A DNA stretch of 64,000 nt from Brasenia schreberi (lineage: Eukaryota; Streptophyta; Magnoliopsida; Nymphaeales; Cabombaceae): NCBI GenBank assembly GCA_036023115.1, contig JAYKKT010000086.1, positions 12,849,501 through 12,913,500 of the forward strand, written 5' to 3'. Position 1 is the first letter of the stretch. Every line of letters starts with the position of its first letter. Positions 1 through 10,129 of the stretch are shown piece after piece. The notes beneath the pieces were generated by a model that saw nothing but the letters and a program-made list of their open reading frames with translations, made no database searches and had not been told where the DNA came from. Position numbers and translations under genes: made by a program.

Positions 1-250
1 CACTACCTGATGCACCTCTGCAGAACAACCAACCATCCAACCAGCTGACCAGGCAACGTACGACTAGCAGGCCAATACCCAACCGCCAGCACACTAGCCA
101 TTGGGTGTTGGCCCTTCCTTTCTCCTCTTCTTTTGTAATGTACTCCATCCACTCTAGTCTATAAATACTCTCCTCCTCTCATGTAATCTCATGGCCTTGG
201 GGCTTGACCTTATAATAAAGTTCTCTTTTCATATGTTGATGCTTCAGGCA
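1..250 (+). other. Promoter- or LTR-like stretch, unassigned
   Basis: A TATA-like TATAAATA at 160-167 is followed about 50 bases later by AATAAA at 214-219, the compact TATA/poly(A) spacing seen in plant LTRs. No TG...CA boundary or second copy is in the window, so it could equally be a promoter or chance. No reading frame of interest is present. Confidence 0.25.
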
Positions 251-284
251 CTATTGGTTTGATTCTTGGTGAAACGTGTAAGAT

Positions 285-378
285 ATTTTGTGTGGCTATC
301 AAGATCAAGTGAGGCCGATCTTCATTTCATCATTTTGTGTGGCTTTCAAGATCGGGTAAGGCCGATCTTTATTTCAAT
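285..378. repeat. Tandem duplication, 47-bp unit, two copies
   Basis: Two imperfect copies lie head to tail, the first from 285 and the second from 332. Both begin ATTTTGTGTGGCT and share GGCCGATCTT. They lie just before the tail of a Copia polyprotein remnant. No function is apparent. Confidence 0.75.
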
Positions 379-395
379 TTCAACTGGTCTATATC

Positions 396-780
396 AAATT
401 TGCCGACCAATATATTGATATTCTCACCAAAGTTGTAAATCAAAGTGGACTAGCGAAACCACTTAGCAAGTTGAGAGTCATCAACATCTTCTCCAAAATT
501 TAAGGGGCACTGTAAAAGGATATTGGATCTTGTTTGGACCTTTGGATCAATCCAAATTTGTTCGTATATCCTATATCTCATTTACTTCTTTACTTATCAA
601 ATATGTAGTAGTGTAAGGGTATATTAGTTCTTTAAGTTATAACCATTAGTTAAATACTCTAATCAAAGTAGGGTTAAGTATTTGTGACGTGAGATTAAGA
701 AGACCAGGAGGCATGTTCCCTATGAGTGATCCCCTATCAAGAAAGAATTGTGTTGTCTTTGTAAATAATTTTTTATCAAC
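396..780 (+). mobile_element. Copia retrotransposon tail: RNase H end, PPT and LTR start
   Basis: Frame from 396 reads a Copia RNase H C-terminus (ADQYIDILTKVVNQSGLAKP, then KLRVINIF) and stops at about 502. The stop is followed by a purine tract (TTAAGGGGC, 500-509) and a probable LTR start TGTAAAAGGATA at 511. This is the usual polyprotein end, polypurine tract, U3 order of Copia elements. Everything upstream (gag, protease, integrase, RT) is absent, so this is a 5'-truncated remnant. The LTR end is not clear; 780 is approximate. Stretch 600-880 shows nothing else. Confidence 0.6.
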
Positions 781-884
781 AAATTACCTGGCTTTTAACA
801 TGACATGTATGTACGCAAAATACAAGTTAGCGCATTGAATTTCTTATAAGAAAATATTAAATACTTAGGAGAAGTTTTTTTGTA

Positions 885-1175
885 GTGATAAAAAAATGGA
901 TGGAGATGCAGGTTGGTTAAAATAGATAAGTGTATCAGGTATTCTGTGATAAGAAGATATCATTAAAAGTTAAAAGGTAAATATTATAAAGCAGCAATTA
1001 GACCCACTATATTATATAATTATGAGTGTTGGGAAAATAATAATCAATATGTACAAAAAAATGTACGTGAAAAAAATGAAGATATTGAGATGGATAATTA
1101 GTTATACAAGGAAAGACCATATATGTAATGAGGTTATTAGAAACATTTTGGGAATCTATGTAGTTAATAGCATTT
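885..1175 (+). mobile_element. RTE-type LINE fragment, strongly decayed
   Basis: The plus strand reads a degenerate version of the C-terminal part of the RTE polyprotein seen intact at 35107-36283: DGDAGWLK-like, KKISLKVKGKYYKAAI, then YECWENNNQYVQK and RWIISYTRKDHICNEVIRN. Several stops and indels interrupt it. It is the only long RTE remnant on the plus strand; all better preserved copies are on the minus strand. No (CAA)n tail is visible at its 3' end, so it is internally truncated as well. Confidence 0.7.
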
Positions 1176-1223
1176 TAGTGGACCAAAAACTGCTATAGCA
1201 TGCAAGGCTTGACAGGCAACCCA

Positions 1224-1267
1224 TTGGGTCGGGTCTATCCAATATCCATTGGATTGACCCGACCCAA
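1224..1267. repeat. Inverted repeat with 20-bp arms
   Basis: Left arm 1224-1243 begins TTGGGTCGGGTC and pairs with right arm 1248-1267, which ends GACCCGACCCAA. One mismatch occurs in the arms and the loop is ATCC. It would form a strong hairpin. It sits just upstream of the CT-rich tract and hAT-1, so it may be a subterminal or captured MITE-like piece. Confidence 0.8.
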
Positions 1268-1679
1268 ACTTAATATAAGTCCCTCTCCCTCGTGCGTGCC
1301 CCTCTCTTTCGCCTTTGCTCCTACTCCCTCCATCGACGACTACCACTACCTCCACCATCCTCCGCCGTTGGTATTCTCTCTCTTTCTTTCTCTCTTCTCT
1401 CTCTATTTTGGTGGGCGATCAACTTCTCTCTCACCTTTTCTCTCTTCTCTGTCTGATGAGCGATTATGCTCCGTAACATCTTATCTCTCTTCTCTCTAAC
1501 GAGCAACTGTGTTGTGTACCATCTTATCTCTCTACCTTTCTCTCTTCTCTCTAACGAGCGACTATACTTCTTATCATCAACTTCTCTCTCTCTCTTTCTC
1601 CATTTATTTCTCTTTCTCTCTCTAGTGGGCGACTATACTCCTTATCGTCGACATCTTGATTTATTTTTTCTACTTTTTA
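1268..1679. repeat. CT-rich low-complexity tract
   Basis: A run dominated by TCTCTC and TTTCTC words with recurring near-repeats such as GAGCGACTATACT and GGGCGATC. The open frames across it on both strands are composition artefacts (Ser/Leu/Phe-rich or Arg/Glu-rich). It leads into the start of hAT-1 and could be its 5' untranslated region. Confidence 0.6.
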
Positions 1680-3061
1680 TAATTTATTTATTCTTGTTGT
1701 CCAAGTAGTAATGGTAGTGGTAGCAGTGGCACTGACACTAGCAGTACAATTGGTATTCGGTTTTCTAATCTGGCATACAACTATAGGCCTTCGACTTGTA
1801 AGGATCCCTTATGGAATTGGGGTTTGATAAAATCTAGGACGGATAATATGTCAATTTTTTGCATGTTATGTGGTTATATTTCTACTAGTGAAATAACAAG
1901 ATACAAGGACCATTTAACAGGAAGGAGCGAAAATGTGACAATTGTAAGAATCAAATTAAAGAAATAAAGAAAGTGATTTACGATTATTTGCATGATAGGC
2001 CAAAAAGATTTCATTTCTATATAGAGGAAGCTTCTAGTATGAAAGTTAACATAGGGGAGGTGCCCAATGTGTTGGCTCATAACCACCTCTTTTGAAGGAG
2101 CTCATGAATTCATTTGTATATTCATCGCTTGACTCACTACAACAAGCTACCTTAGAAAATCAACATAAGAAAGAAGAAAGAGAACGCGTATGTATATCCA
2201 TTAGCAAGTGGATGTATCAAAATGAAATTCCTTTTAATGTTGTCAGATTTCTCAGCTTTAAAGTGATCATTAATGATATAGGGCAATTTAGTCCTTTCAT
2301 CGTACCATGAAGTCGGGAAAACATTATTGGAGAAGGAGATGGGAAGAGTAAGAGAGTTTACAAATGGATTCAGAAAGCATTGTACTATGTATGAATGTTC
2401 TATTATGTTTCTTTAATTTCATTGATGCATCAAATAAAGTGAAGGATGCAAATTAATTGTATATATTATTAAAAGAAGTAATCTTAGAGGTTAAAGAGAA
2501 AAATGATGTGCAAGTTGTCATATATAATGCAACAAAATTATGTTACAACTGATGTAATATTGATGACTGAATTTAATCATTTGTTTTGGACACCATGCGC
2601 TGCACACTATATAGATTTAATGTTTGAAGATATTGGGGAGATTAAATAAACTAAAAGGCATCTTCAGTAGGGCAAAGAAGCTAGTGATATTTTTGTATAG
2701 CGATGGGCATATATTGCATATAATGAGACATTTTACTGGAAGAAAAGACATACATAAACTAGATGTGACCCGTTTTGCTACTAGATTCTTAAACTTGGAT
2801 CCTTGTGCCAATCAAAAGAAGCTCTACGGTCTATGGTTATTTATGATCAATGGAAAAAATGACTTTTATCAAATAATATTAAAGGAAAATAATCTAAGAG
2901 AATAATTTTGCAACTCAGATTTTGAAAGGGTTTTAGTTTTTCACTTAGACCAATGGGTCCCTTGGTAATGTTTTATGTATGGTGGACAGTGATGAAAAAC
3001 TAGCCATAGGCTATAACTATGAGAAGATGGATATGTGAAGGAACAAATAAAGGTACATAAA
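1680..3061 (+). pseudogene. hAT-1 transposase remnant, N-terminal and central part
   Basis: After a Ser/Gly-rich start at about 1690 comes a BED-type zinc finger (DPLWNWGLIKSRTD, CMLCGYIS, RYKDHL; about 1800-1915). This is followed by KWMYQNEIPFNVV (about 2200-2245), a match to the WFYDACIPF helix of hAT-A/B. WTPCAAHYIDLMFEDIGEIK (about 2590-2645), TRFATRFLNLD and DSDEKLAIGYNYEKMD (about 2980-3035) follow in hAT order. Multiple stops and frameshifts show it is dead. Copia-A1 interrupts it at 3062 and the remainder resumes at 9165. It is much more diverged than hAT-A/B/C. A related copy, hAT-2, lies inverted at 24090-26070. Confidence 0.8.
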
Positions 3062-3217
3062 TGTAAATATTCATCAACGAACGAAGGTTGATGTTGCACT
3101 AATCAAGATCACCAAGTCGCCAAGAGTCAAATGGCATTCAATCCCGAATGTCGATCTTCAAGAACAAATAACAAGAGCAGAAACGTATACAAAACAAGTC
3201 AAAATGCAGTGCTAGAC
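3062..3217 (-). repeat. Copia-A1 3' LTR, first segment
   Basis: Matches 8827-8982 of the other LTR with only about eight differences, then breaks at the LINE tail. The two LTR segments together rebuild the length of the intact LTR. Confidence 0.93.
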
Positions 3218-5063
3218 TACAACAACAAACAACAACAACTAAGCCTTTTCCCATAGTAGACGGGGTCAGCTACATGGATTCTTTGTTTCCACAGATCCCT
3301 ATCGTGTGCCATGTTAGCAGTTAACTCCCAATAAGCTAGATCATTCTTTATTGTTTCTTTCCAACACTTTTGTGGTCGTCCTCTACCTCTTTTGATACTT
3401 TCCAAATTTAGTTTTTCTAACCTTCTTACAGGTTCTTCTTTTGATCTTCTTTCTATATGTCCAAACCATCTTAAACAATGTTCTCTCATTTTATCCTCTA
3501 TTGGTGCCACTCCTAATTTGTTTCTAATAACCTCATTATGTATACGGTCTTTTCTTGTATGACCACTCATCCATCTCAACATCTTCATTTCTGTCACAGA
3601 CATCTTTTGTACATGTTGATGATTAACTGCCCAACACTCAGAACCATAAAACATGGCAGGCCTAATTGCTGCTCATAATATTTACCTTTTAATTTTAATG
3701 GTATCTTCTTATTAGAAAGAATACATGATGCTCCTCTCCATTTTACCCAACCAGCATTAATTCTATGTGTAACATCTCCATCAATTCTTCCGTCACTAAA
3801 ACTTTCCTTTTGGGGAATGCAATGTGTGCTAACTTTAATTTCTATGTCCTCTGAAGTAACCAAATGATCAAACTTACATTCCATATATTTTGTCTTTGTT
3901 TTACTAAGTTGAAGGCCTCTGCTTTCTAATGTTTCTCTCCATAGTTCCAATTTTCTATTAACTTTTTCCTTAGACTCCTCCACTAATACAATGTCATCTA
4001 CAAATAACATACACCAAGGTACTTCATCTTTAATATGTTTTGTTAACTCATCCATCACCATTATAAATAAGTATGGACTTAAAGTTGATCCTTGATGTAA
4101 CCCAATATTAACTTCAAAAAAGTTTGTCGTTCCTTCATGAGTCCTTACACATGTTTTTGCACCATCATACATGTCTCTTATAAGGTTAATATATGTCAAT
4201 GGGATACCTCTTTTTTCCAAAGTTCTTCAAAGAACCTCCCTCGATACCCTATCATAAGCTTTTTCTAGATCAATAAATATCATGTGAAGGTCTTTCTTTT
4301 TTGCTCTAAAATGTTCCATAAGGCGTCTCAAAAGGTGAATCGCTTCAATAGTAGATCTGCCTAGCATGAATCAAAATTGGTTCTCTGTTGTACTTGATAC
4401 TTATCTTAACCTACATTCGATAATTCTTTCCCATAATTTCATAGTATGACTCATTAACTTGATACCTCGATAATTCGCACAATTTTGAATGTCTCCCTTG
4501 TTCTTATATATGGGTATAAGTGTACTTACTCTCCATTCCTCGGGCATCTTTTGGTTTTTCCATATTTCATTAAATAGTCTTGTGAGCCAAGTGATTCCTA
4601 TTTCTACTAGTATTTTCCAAACTTCTATAGGAATATTATCTAGTCCTACAGATTTACCACCCTTCATATGTTTAAGAGCCTCTTTGACTTCGTTCTTTTG
4701 AATACGTCGGTAGAAATTGTGGTTTATATACTTTTCTGACTTCGCTAAATCTCCTAAACTAATACTAACATCTTTATTTTCATTAAAAAGATTATAAAAA
4801 TAGTTTTTCCATCTATTTCTTATATCATCATTTGCCACTAGAATTTTTTCATCCTCGTCTTTTATGCATCTAACATAATTAAGATCTTTAGTTTTCTTAT
4901 CTCTAGCCCTAGCTATCCTAAAAATATCTCTTTCACATCTTTTGAGTTGAGTTTTTTATATAAGTCCTCCCAAATCTTAGCTTTTGCTTCACTAACGGCC
5001 TTTTTCGCTTCCTTCTTTGCTTTCTTATAAGCTTCTAAAGTTTCACTAGTTTTCTTAGCATAA
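3218..5063 (-). mobile_element. RTE-type LINE (L2) inserted in the Copia-A1 LTR
   Basis: The 3' end is the (CAA)n tail read on plus (ACAACAACAAACAACAACAA, 3219-3238). On the minus strand the coding remains run from a Lys/Glu-rich linker (AYKKAKKEAKKAVSEAKAKI, about 5040-4980) through RT motifs ([40 protein letters not shown] box about 4010) to the C-terminus ([37 protein letters not shown]). It is 5'-truncated: the endonuclease is missing. Frameshifts near 4390-4220 and 3660-3730 break the frame. Flanks AAAATGCAGTGCT and AAAAAGCAGTACT suggest an old target duplication. Confidence 0.92.
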
Positions 5064-5240
5064 AAAAGCAGTACTGCATGAATTTATTCATGAGATAGTG
5101 TCTTATTTATAGACATTATTAGTAAGAAAAATATGGAGCAAAAGAAGCAAAAGAGCCCAAGTAATGGGCTAGTGCTGGCCCTGGCCCTTCTTCCATTATG
5201 GCACGGGCCCTAAGGGCCCGTGCACCCTATTACATTAACA
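5064..5240 (-). repeat. Copia-A1 3' LTR, second segment
   Basis: Continues the LTR after the LINE (shared ATTTATTCATGAGATAGTG) and ends in ACATTAACA at 5240. It includes the LTR hairpin with arms CACGGGCCC and GGGCCCGTG at 5202-5222. Confidence 0.93.
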
Positions 5241-5253
5241 CCCCCCTCTCAAA
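5241..5253 (-). other. Copia-A1 polypurine tract
   Basis: On the minus strand TTTGAGAGGGGGG lies directly against the LTR start TGTTAATG. This is the expected second-strand primer site. Confidence 0.8.
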
Positions 5254-5254
5254 T

Positions 5255-8200
5255 TTACGGGGTATACACTGAAAGTTTGTCTAGTAAAAACTGAAATCGA
5301 GAAGCTAAAAGAGATTTGGTGAAGAAGTCTGCGAGCTGCATCTTAGATGTGACATAACAAAGTGAGATCTTATTTAGACACTCTTCACGAACAAAGTGAC
5401 AGTCCATCTCGATATGCTTTGTCCTCTCATGAAAAGCATTATTGGAGGCAATGTACATTGCGCTTTTGTTGTCACAATACATGATGGTCAGGTGTTGTAC
5501 ATTGACTCCCATGTCTGGTAGAAGGGCTGTGATCCAAGAAATCTCTATCGCAGCTGTAGCTATGGCTCAATATTCGGCTTCTGTAGATGAGAGGGACACC
5601 TTTTGTTGCTTTTTGCACTTTCAGGAAACAAGAGATTCACCTAAAAATACACAAAAACCAGTCGTAGAGTGTCTATTATTGACATCTTTACCCCAATCAA
5701 CATCCGTATATACAGACAAATCAAAAGATGAAGAGGAAGTTAAGAGGACCCCCTTGTAGACAGTATTTCTAATATATCGAATGATGCGAAAGACAGCACT
5801 TATATGAACAGAAGTGGGTGCCTGTTGAAATTGGCTTGCTATGTGTACTATATGAGAGATATCTGGTCTAGTAATGGTGAGATAAGTGAGTGCACCTATG
5901 AGTTGTCGATAAGGAGTGGGATCCTCCAATTTCTCACCATCAGTGGATTTTGGTGCCTAGGATTTCCGGTGTGTCAACAACCTTAGTATCTGTAATACCA
6001 TACCTTTCAACAATATCGTTAGCAAACTTCGTTTGAGACATAAAGTATCCACAATTATTTTTGGTTATCTCAATACCTAAAAAATAATTCAGCAAGCCCA
6101 AGTCTTTCATATCAAATTCGTGATGCAGATTGAGTTTAACTTCAGCAATTCCCACTTCATCACTTCCTGTGATGATCATGTCATCCACATACAAAAGCAA
6201 GATAACAATACCAGATTGTGTTTTTCGTACAAACAATGCAGTATCAGTATAACAAGTCACAAAATTATACAAATGCATGAATTTTTCAAATCGATCACAC
6301 CAAGCTTTTGGAGCTTGTTTCAGACCATAAAAAGCCTTTCGTAATTTAAGAGCATGACCAAGAGGGAGATTGACACCAAGAGGAGGACTCATGTAGACTT
6401 CTTCGTTCAAGTAACTGTTCAAGAAAGCATTCTTGACATCAAGTTGGTATATATTTCATTGCTTAATTGCACTAATGGTTATGAGAATTCTAATTGTGGT
6501 CATTCTAGCTACTGGGGCAAAAGTTTCATCATAGTCAATTCCATATTCTTGGACACATACAATTTGTCTTCCATGGGATCAAAACACATATACCCTTTCT
6601 TGTCAATGCCATAATCAAGGAAGACACATTCAATAGCTTTAGGTGACAATTTGTTATTCTTGTCTGTATACACAAAACATCTACATCCAAAAACCCTAAG
6701 TTGTTCATAGGATGGAGAGATGTTAGTACAATTTTTCAAAAGGTGAAGTATTTTTAAGGTTAGATGAAGGCATTCTATTTATAAGGTATACTGCGGTAAG
6801 AGTAGCTTCAACCCATAAGAATTTAGGAACCTTACTAGCAATTAGCATAGTTCTACAAGTTTCAATAATATGTCTGTTTTCTTTCCGCTAGACCATTTTG
6901 TTGAGGTGTCTTAGTGCATGATTTTTTATGAATAATACCATTAGTTTCAATAAAATTGTGAAATTCATTAGACATGTACTCTCCTCCCAAATCGGATCTA
7001 AAGATTTTAATGGTTGCTCCAAATTGGTTTTTTATCATATTACAAAATACTACAAATTTTTCAAATACTTCGGATTTGTGTTTTAAGAGATATATCCATG
7101 TAAAACAAGTAAAGTCATCTACAAAAATAACATAGTATTGCAATCATCCTTTAGAAACAACAGGCGTGGGGCCCCAAACATCCGAATGTATTAAATCAAA
7201 AGCTTTCTTTGGTACATAGTTTCTTTCTCCAAAAAAAAGATGATATATTTTTCCAAGAATACAATCTTTACATTCAACATTTTTCTCTCTAATGATTTTC
7301 ATCAAAGGAATATTACATAATTTTTTAGAGTCAAGTGTCCAAGTCTTTTATGCCAAAGTGTAACATCTTGGGTTATGTTACAAAAACCGGAATTTGGCAT
7401 AACAAGATAGTCTATTTTGTATAGTCCACTTTCTCTATGGCCTTAACCAATCACCTTCTTCGATAGGTGATCCTGCACCACACAATGTTTGGATGAGAAA
7501 ATGATTATACAATTGTTATCACATATTTGAGCAACCGAAAGTAGATTTAAATTAAGTTTAGGTATAAAACTTACATTTTGAATTTTAAAGTTTTGTTTTT
7601 CAAGGTTTCCTATTTTTTTGATTTGGAGTTTTGTTCCATCGGCCGTAAACACAAGCTTTCCAATGGTTTCACAAGAATTAATCAAAGAATCTTCACTATG
7701 TGTCATATGAAAGGATGCACCGGAATCTAAAAACCAAGACATACCTTGAGAAGTGGATAGAGCATTCTCGGAGATGCTTGTTTTTTTCTTGAAAATTTAT
7801 TCTATCTATGCTTTGATGTTTTGGGGCAAGACACCCCTTTCTTCTACAACTCCCGCATTTTCACTCCTTTTCCGAAGTAAAGGACACGTGGTTTTCATGT
7901 GTCCATTTTCTTTGCAATAGTAGCAAATAGTGTCTTTGTTGGGCCACGATCCCATGGGCTTCTTTCACATGCCTTCATTGTTCTTTGCATGCGGAGGCTT
8001 GTAGGTCTTCAAATTTGCTCCCGATTTTGATGCGGCAAGCACGGCTTCCTTAGCCACATTCATGTTCTTCAATCTAGTTTCTTCCATAACAAGATCGGCC
8101 AAAAAGGAATCTCCTCTAGGTCTAGGTTTTCTATGTATAAGGTTTGATCTAATATTTTCAAATTATCTCTCAACCCACGCATAAACAAAAAAAGGTATTG

Positions 8201-8700
8201 GTTGTATAGAAATTCTTGAAATTCATCTAATTTGTGAAGGTTTCCAAATTTGTCAAAACTTCTCAATTGAGTCCATAATTCCGAAATTTCATTATGGTAA
8301 TCTCTAATGCTTAGGTTCCCTTGTTTAAGCATTACCATTCTTTCCATTAAATCAATTTGAAAAACGAAGTCATCTTGAGAATGAAGTTTTTTCAAGTATT
8401 CCCAAGTTTCAAAAGCGTTTGCAAATGCACTAATCCTATTTCTAATCTTTTTATCCACATTTTGGCAAATAATTCATGTGATTTTTGCGTTCATTTTTTC
8501 CCACAATTTTAAATCTAACTTGCATTTTTCATGGGCTTTCACGATTTCATCATCGTCTAAATCATCAATGTTCAAAATTGGTTCCTTTATGGTTTCATCG
8601 ATGTAATCCCAAAAATCCTTTGACAAAAAATATTTTTTCATGGTCCTAGCCCAACTTTGGTAACATTTCGGGTCTAGGATACATCTAAACAACTCGTTTT
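5255..8700 (-). pseudogene. Copia-A1 gag-pol polyprotein, broken
   Basis: Read from 8700 down: gag (SWARTMKKYFLSKDFWDYID), a CCHC knuckle CYYCKENGHMKTTC (about 7925-7884), protease WFLDSGASFHM (about 7740), and integrase with VDDFT, FRSDLGGEY and QQNGLAERK. RT follows ([30 protein letters not shown] about 6195), then RNase H (YTDVDWG, DNKSAMYIASNN) ending KLSVYTP. Compared with Copia-A2, about 455 bp joining the end of integrase to the start of RT is missing at about 6551. Frameshifts and stops occur elsewhere, for example near 8462 and 7330. The product would normally be self-cleaved to capsid and replication enzymes; this copy cannot make it. Confidence 0.93.
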
Positions 8701-8814
8701 TACCTTCTATTTTGCAAAAATCACAAATTATAAACTAACCTCGAGTTTGGTAAAATTCTTCAAATTTCGTACCGATGACATGCTTCCCGATGCACCCGAT
8801 TTCTTCAATCCGAG

Positions 8815-8826
8815 GCTCTGATATCA
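8815..8826 (-). other. Copia-A1 primer binding site
   Basis: Minus strand TGATATCAGAGC directly follows the 5' LTR. It differs by one base from the initiator tRNA-Met complement TGGTATCAGAGC used by many plant Copia elements. Confidence 0.8.
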
Positions 8827-9159
8827 TGTAAATATTCGTCAACGAACGAAGGTTGATGTTTCACGAATCAAGATCACCAAGTCGCCAAGAGTCAAATGGC
8901 ATTCAATCCCGAATGCCGATCTTCAAGAACAACAAACAAGAGCGGAAACGTATACAAAACAAGTCAAAAAGCAGTGCTAGATTGCATGAATTTATTCATG
9001 AGATAGTGTCTTATTTATAGACATTAAAAGTAGGAAAAATATGGAGCAAAAGAAGCAAAAGAGCCCAAGTAATAAGCTAGTGATGGTCCTGGCATGGCCC
9101 TGGCCCTTCTTCCATTATGGCACGGGCCCTAAGGGCCCGTGCACCCTATTACATTAACA
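8827..9159 (-). repeat. Copia-A1 5' LTR, 333 bp
   Basis: Boundaries TG...CA on the element strand, adjoining the primer binding site at 8826 and the target duplication ATAAA at 9160-9164. It carries a hairpin of nine-base arms CACGGGCCC/GGGCCCGTG around TAA at 9121-9141. The minus strand TCTATAAATAAGACAC (about 9009-9024) is a likely TATA box. Confidence 0.93.
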
Positions 9160-9164
9160 ATAAA

Positions 9165-10095
9165 TATTTCAAAGTTATGTGTTGTTAATATTTACTCTTT
9201 TACTTAGTTGAATCAATTATATGTTCTTAATCTTATAATAACATTTATCGTTAACTTAAAGAACAAAGAATACTAGTATGTTTTTATTTGGTAGATCATA
9301 AACAAAAGATGTGATAGGCAAATGCATAAGCCATCGCATGCTGCTACGTAATATATGAATCCAGGGTTGTATTATGATTATGATGGGATAGAATTTAATG
9401 TTGAGATTAAAGGTAGTTTGTTTCAAGTTATAGGTATACTTTTACGAAGTAAGAAAGAACAACAATAAATCACTTAGCAACTTATGAGTTATCGAAGTGA
9501 CTTGAGTGGTTTTGGACTAGAATAAGCTATAAGTTCGACAAAAGCATATGCACTATGTGATTAATTCAAGCAACTTTGTTTTATTTTATTATTAAGATAA
9601 GATTTAGGGTTTTTAAATTTGATTAATTTATTGCTTATACATGTTTTTTGTTATAGCTTAACGGTGGATGACCTTTGGCTATGGATGTCCTGAATTGTAA
9701 AATTTTGTTATACGTGTTTTAAGTCTTACTTTTAGTATCATCCCCATGTAAACGCAATTAGAGTACATTCAAAATGTTAAGAATTATACTTTATTATTTA
9801 TAGTATAATAAAATTAAAGCTTTTTATTAAGTTCATGACTTACTAGAATTCTTTCTCTTATCTTAAATGCATACGAAAAAACAGAATAGATTATTGCATT
9901 GCAAAATAACGAAAAGCTAAGAAGAAGGTAAGAAGAGAGGAAAGCTAACGAAACGAATTTCGACCCATCATGTTGGCATTAGTTGAAGATAATGATGAAT
10001 ATCCGACTCATGATGAGTTCGTTGAAGGCGATGATTCACTTACATGGCAAAATATTGATATAGCATCCGAAGCATCAAGAAGGGGAGTTGTATAT
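9165..10095 (+). pseudogene. hAT-1 remnant, 3' part
   Basis: Continues hAT-1 after Copia-A1. The stretch 9165-9660 aligns along its length with the reverse complement of 24500-25030 (hAT-2), so it is element sequence although noncoding in appearance. At 9955-10080 the plus frame NEFRPIMLALVEDNDEYPTH and LTWQNIDIASEA matches the acidic C-terminal exon of hAT-A/B ([17 protein letters not shown]). The dimerisation exon is poorly preserved. 9660-9840 is AT-rich and shows nothing else. Confidence 0.65.
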
Positions 10096-10129
10096 ATAAT
10101 AAGACCAAGCAAGCGATAAAGACCAAGCA

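Larger units (their letters stand above)
3062..9159 (-). mobile_element. Copia-A1: full-length Copia retrotransposon with a nested LINE
   Basis: Both LTRs are present: 5' LTR 8827-9159 and 3' LTR 3062-3217 plus 5064-5240, split by an RTE insertion. LTR ends are TG...CA. The element is flanked by a perfect 5-bp target duplication ATAAA (3057-3061 and 9160-9164) and sits inside hAT-1. A primer binding site resembling initiator tRNA-Met and a polypurine tract are in the expected places. Domain order on the minus strand is gag, zinc knuckle, protease, integrase, RT, RNase H, typical of Ty1/copia. Its sister Copia-A2 is at 54725-59379. The polyprotein is broken, so the copy is not autonomous. Confidence 0.95.

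Noticed and set aside
1200..1708. Open frames of 60-100 codons on both strands in the CT-rich tract
   Set aside because: Low-complexity composition explains them; no domain, and they mirror each other on opposite strands.
3062..9159. Endogenous plant virus instead of a retrotransposon
   Set aside because: LTRs, TSD, PBS, PPT and integrase-before-RT order are those of a Ty1/copia element; no movement or coat protein seen.
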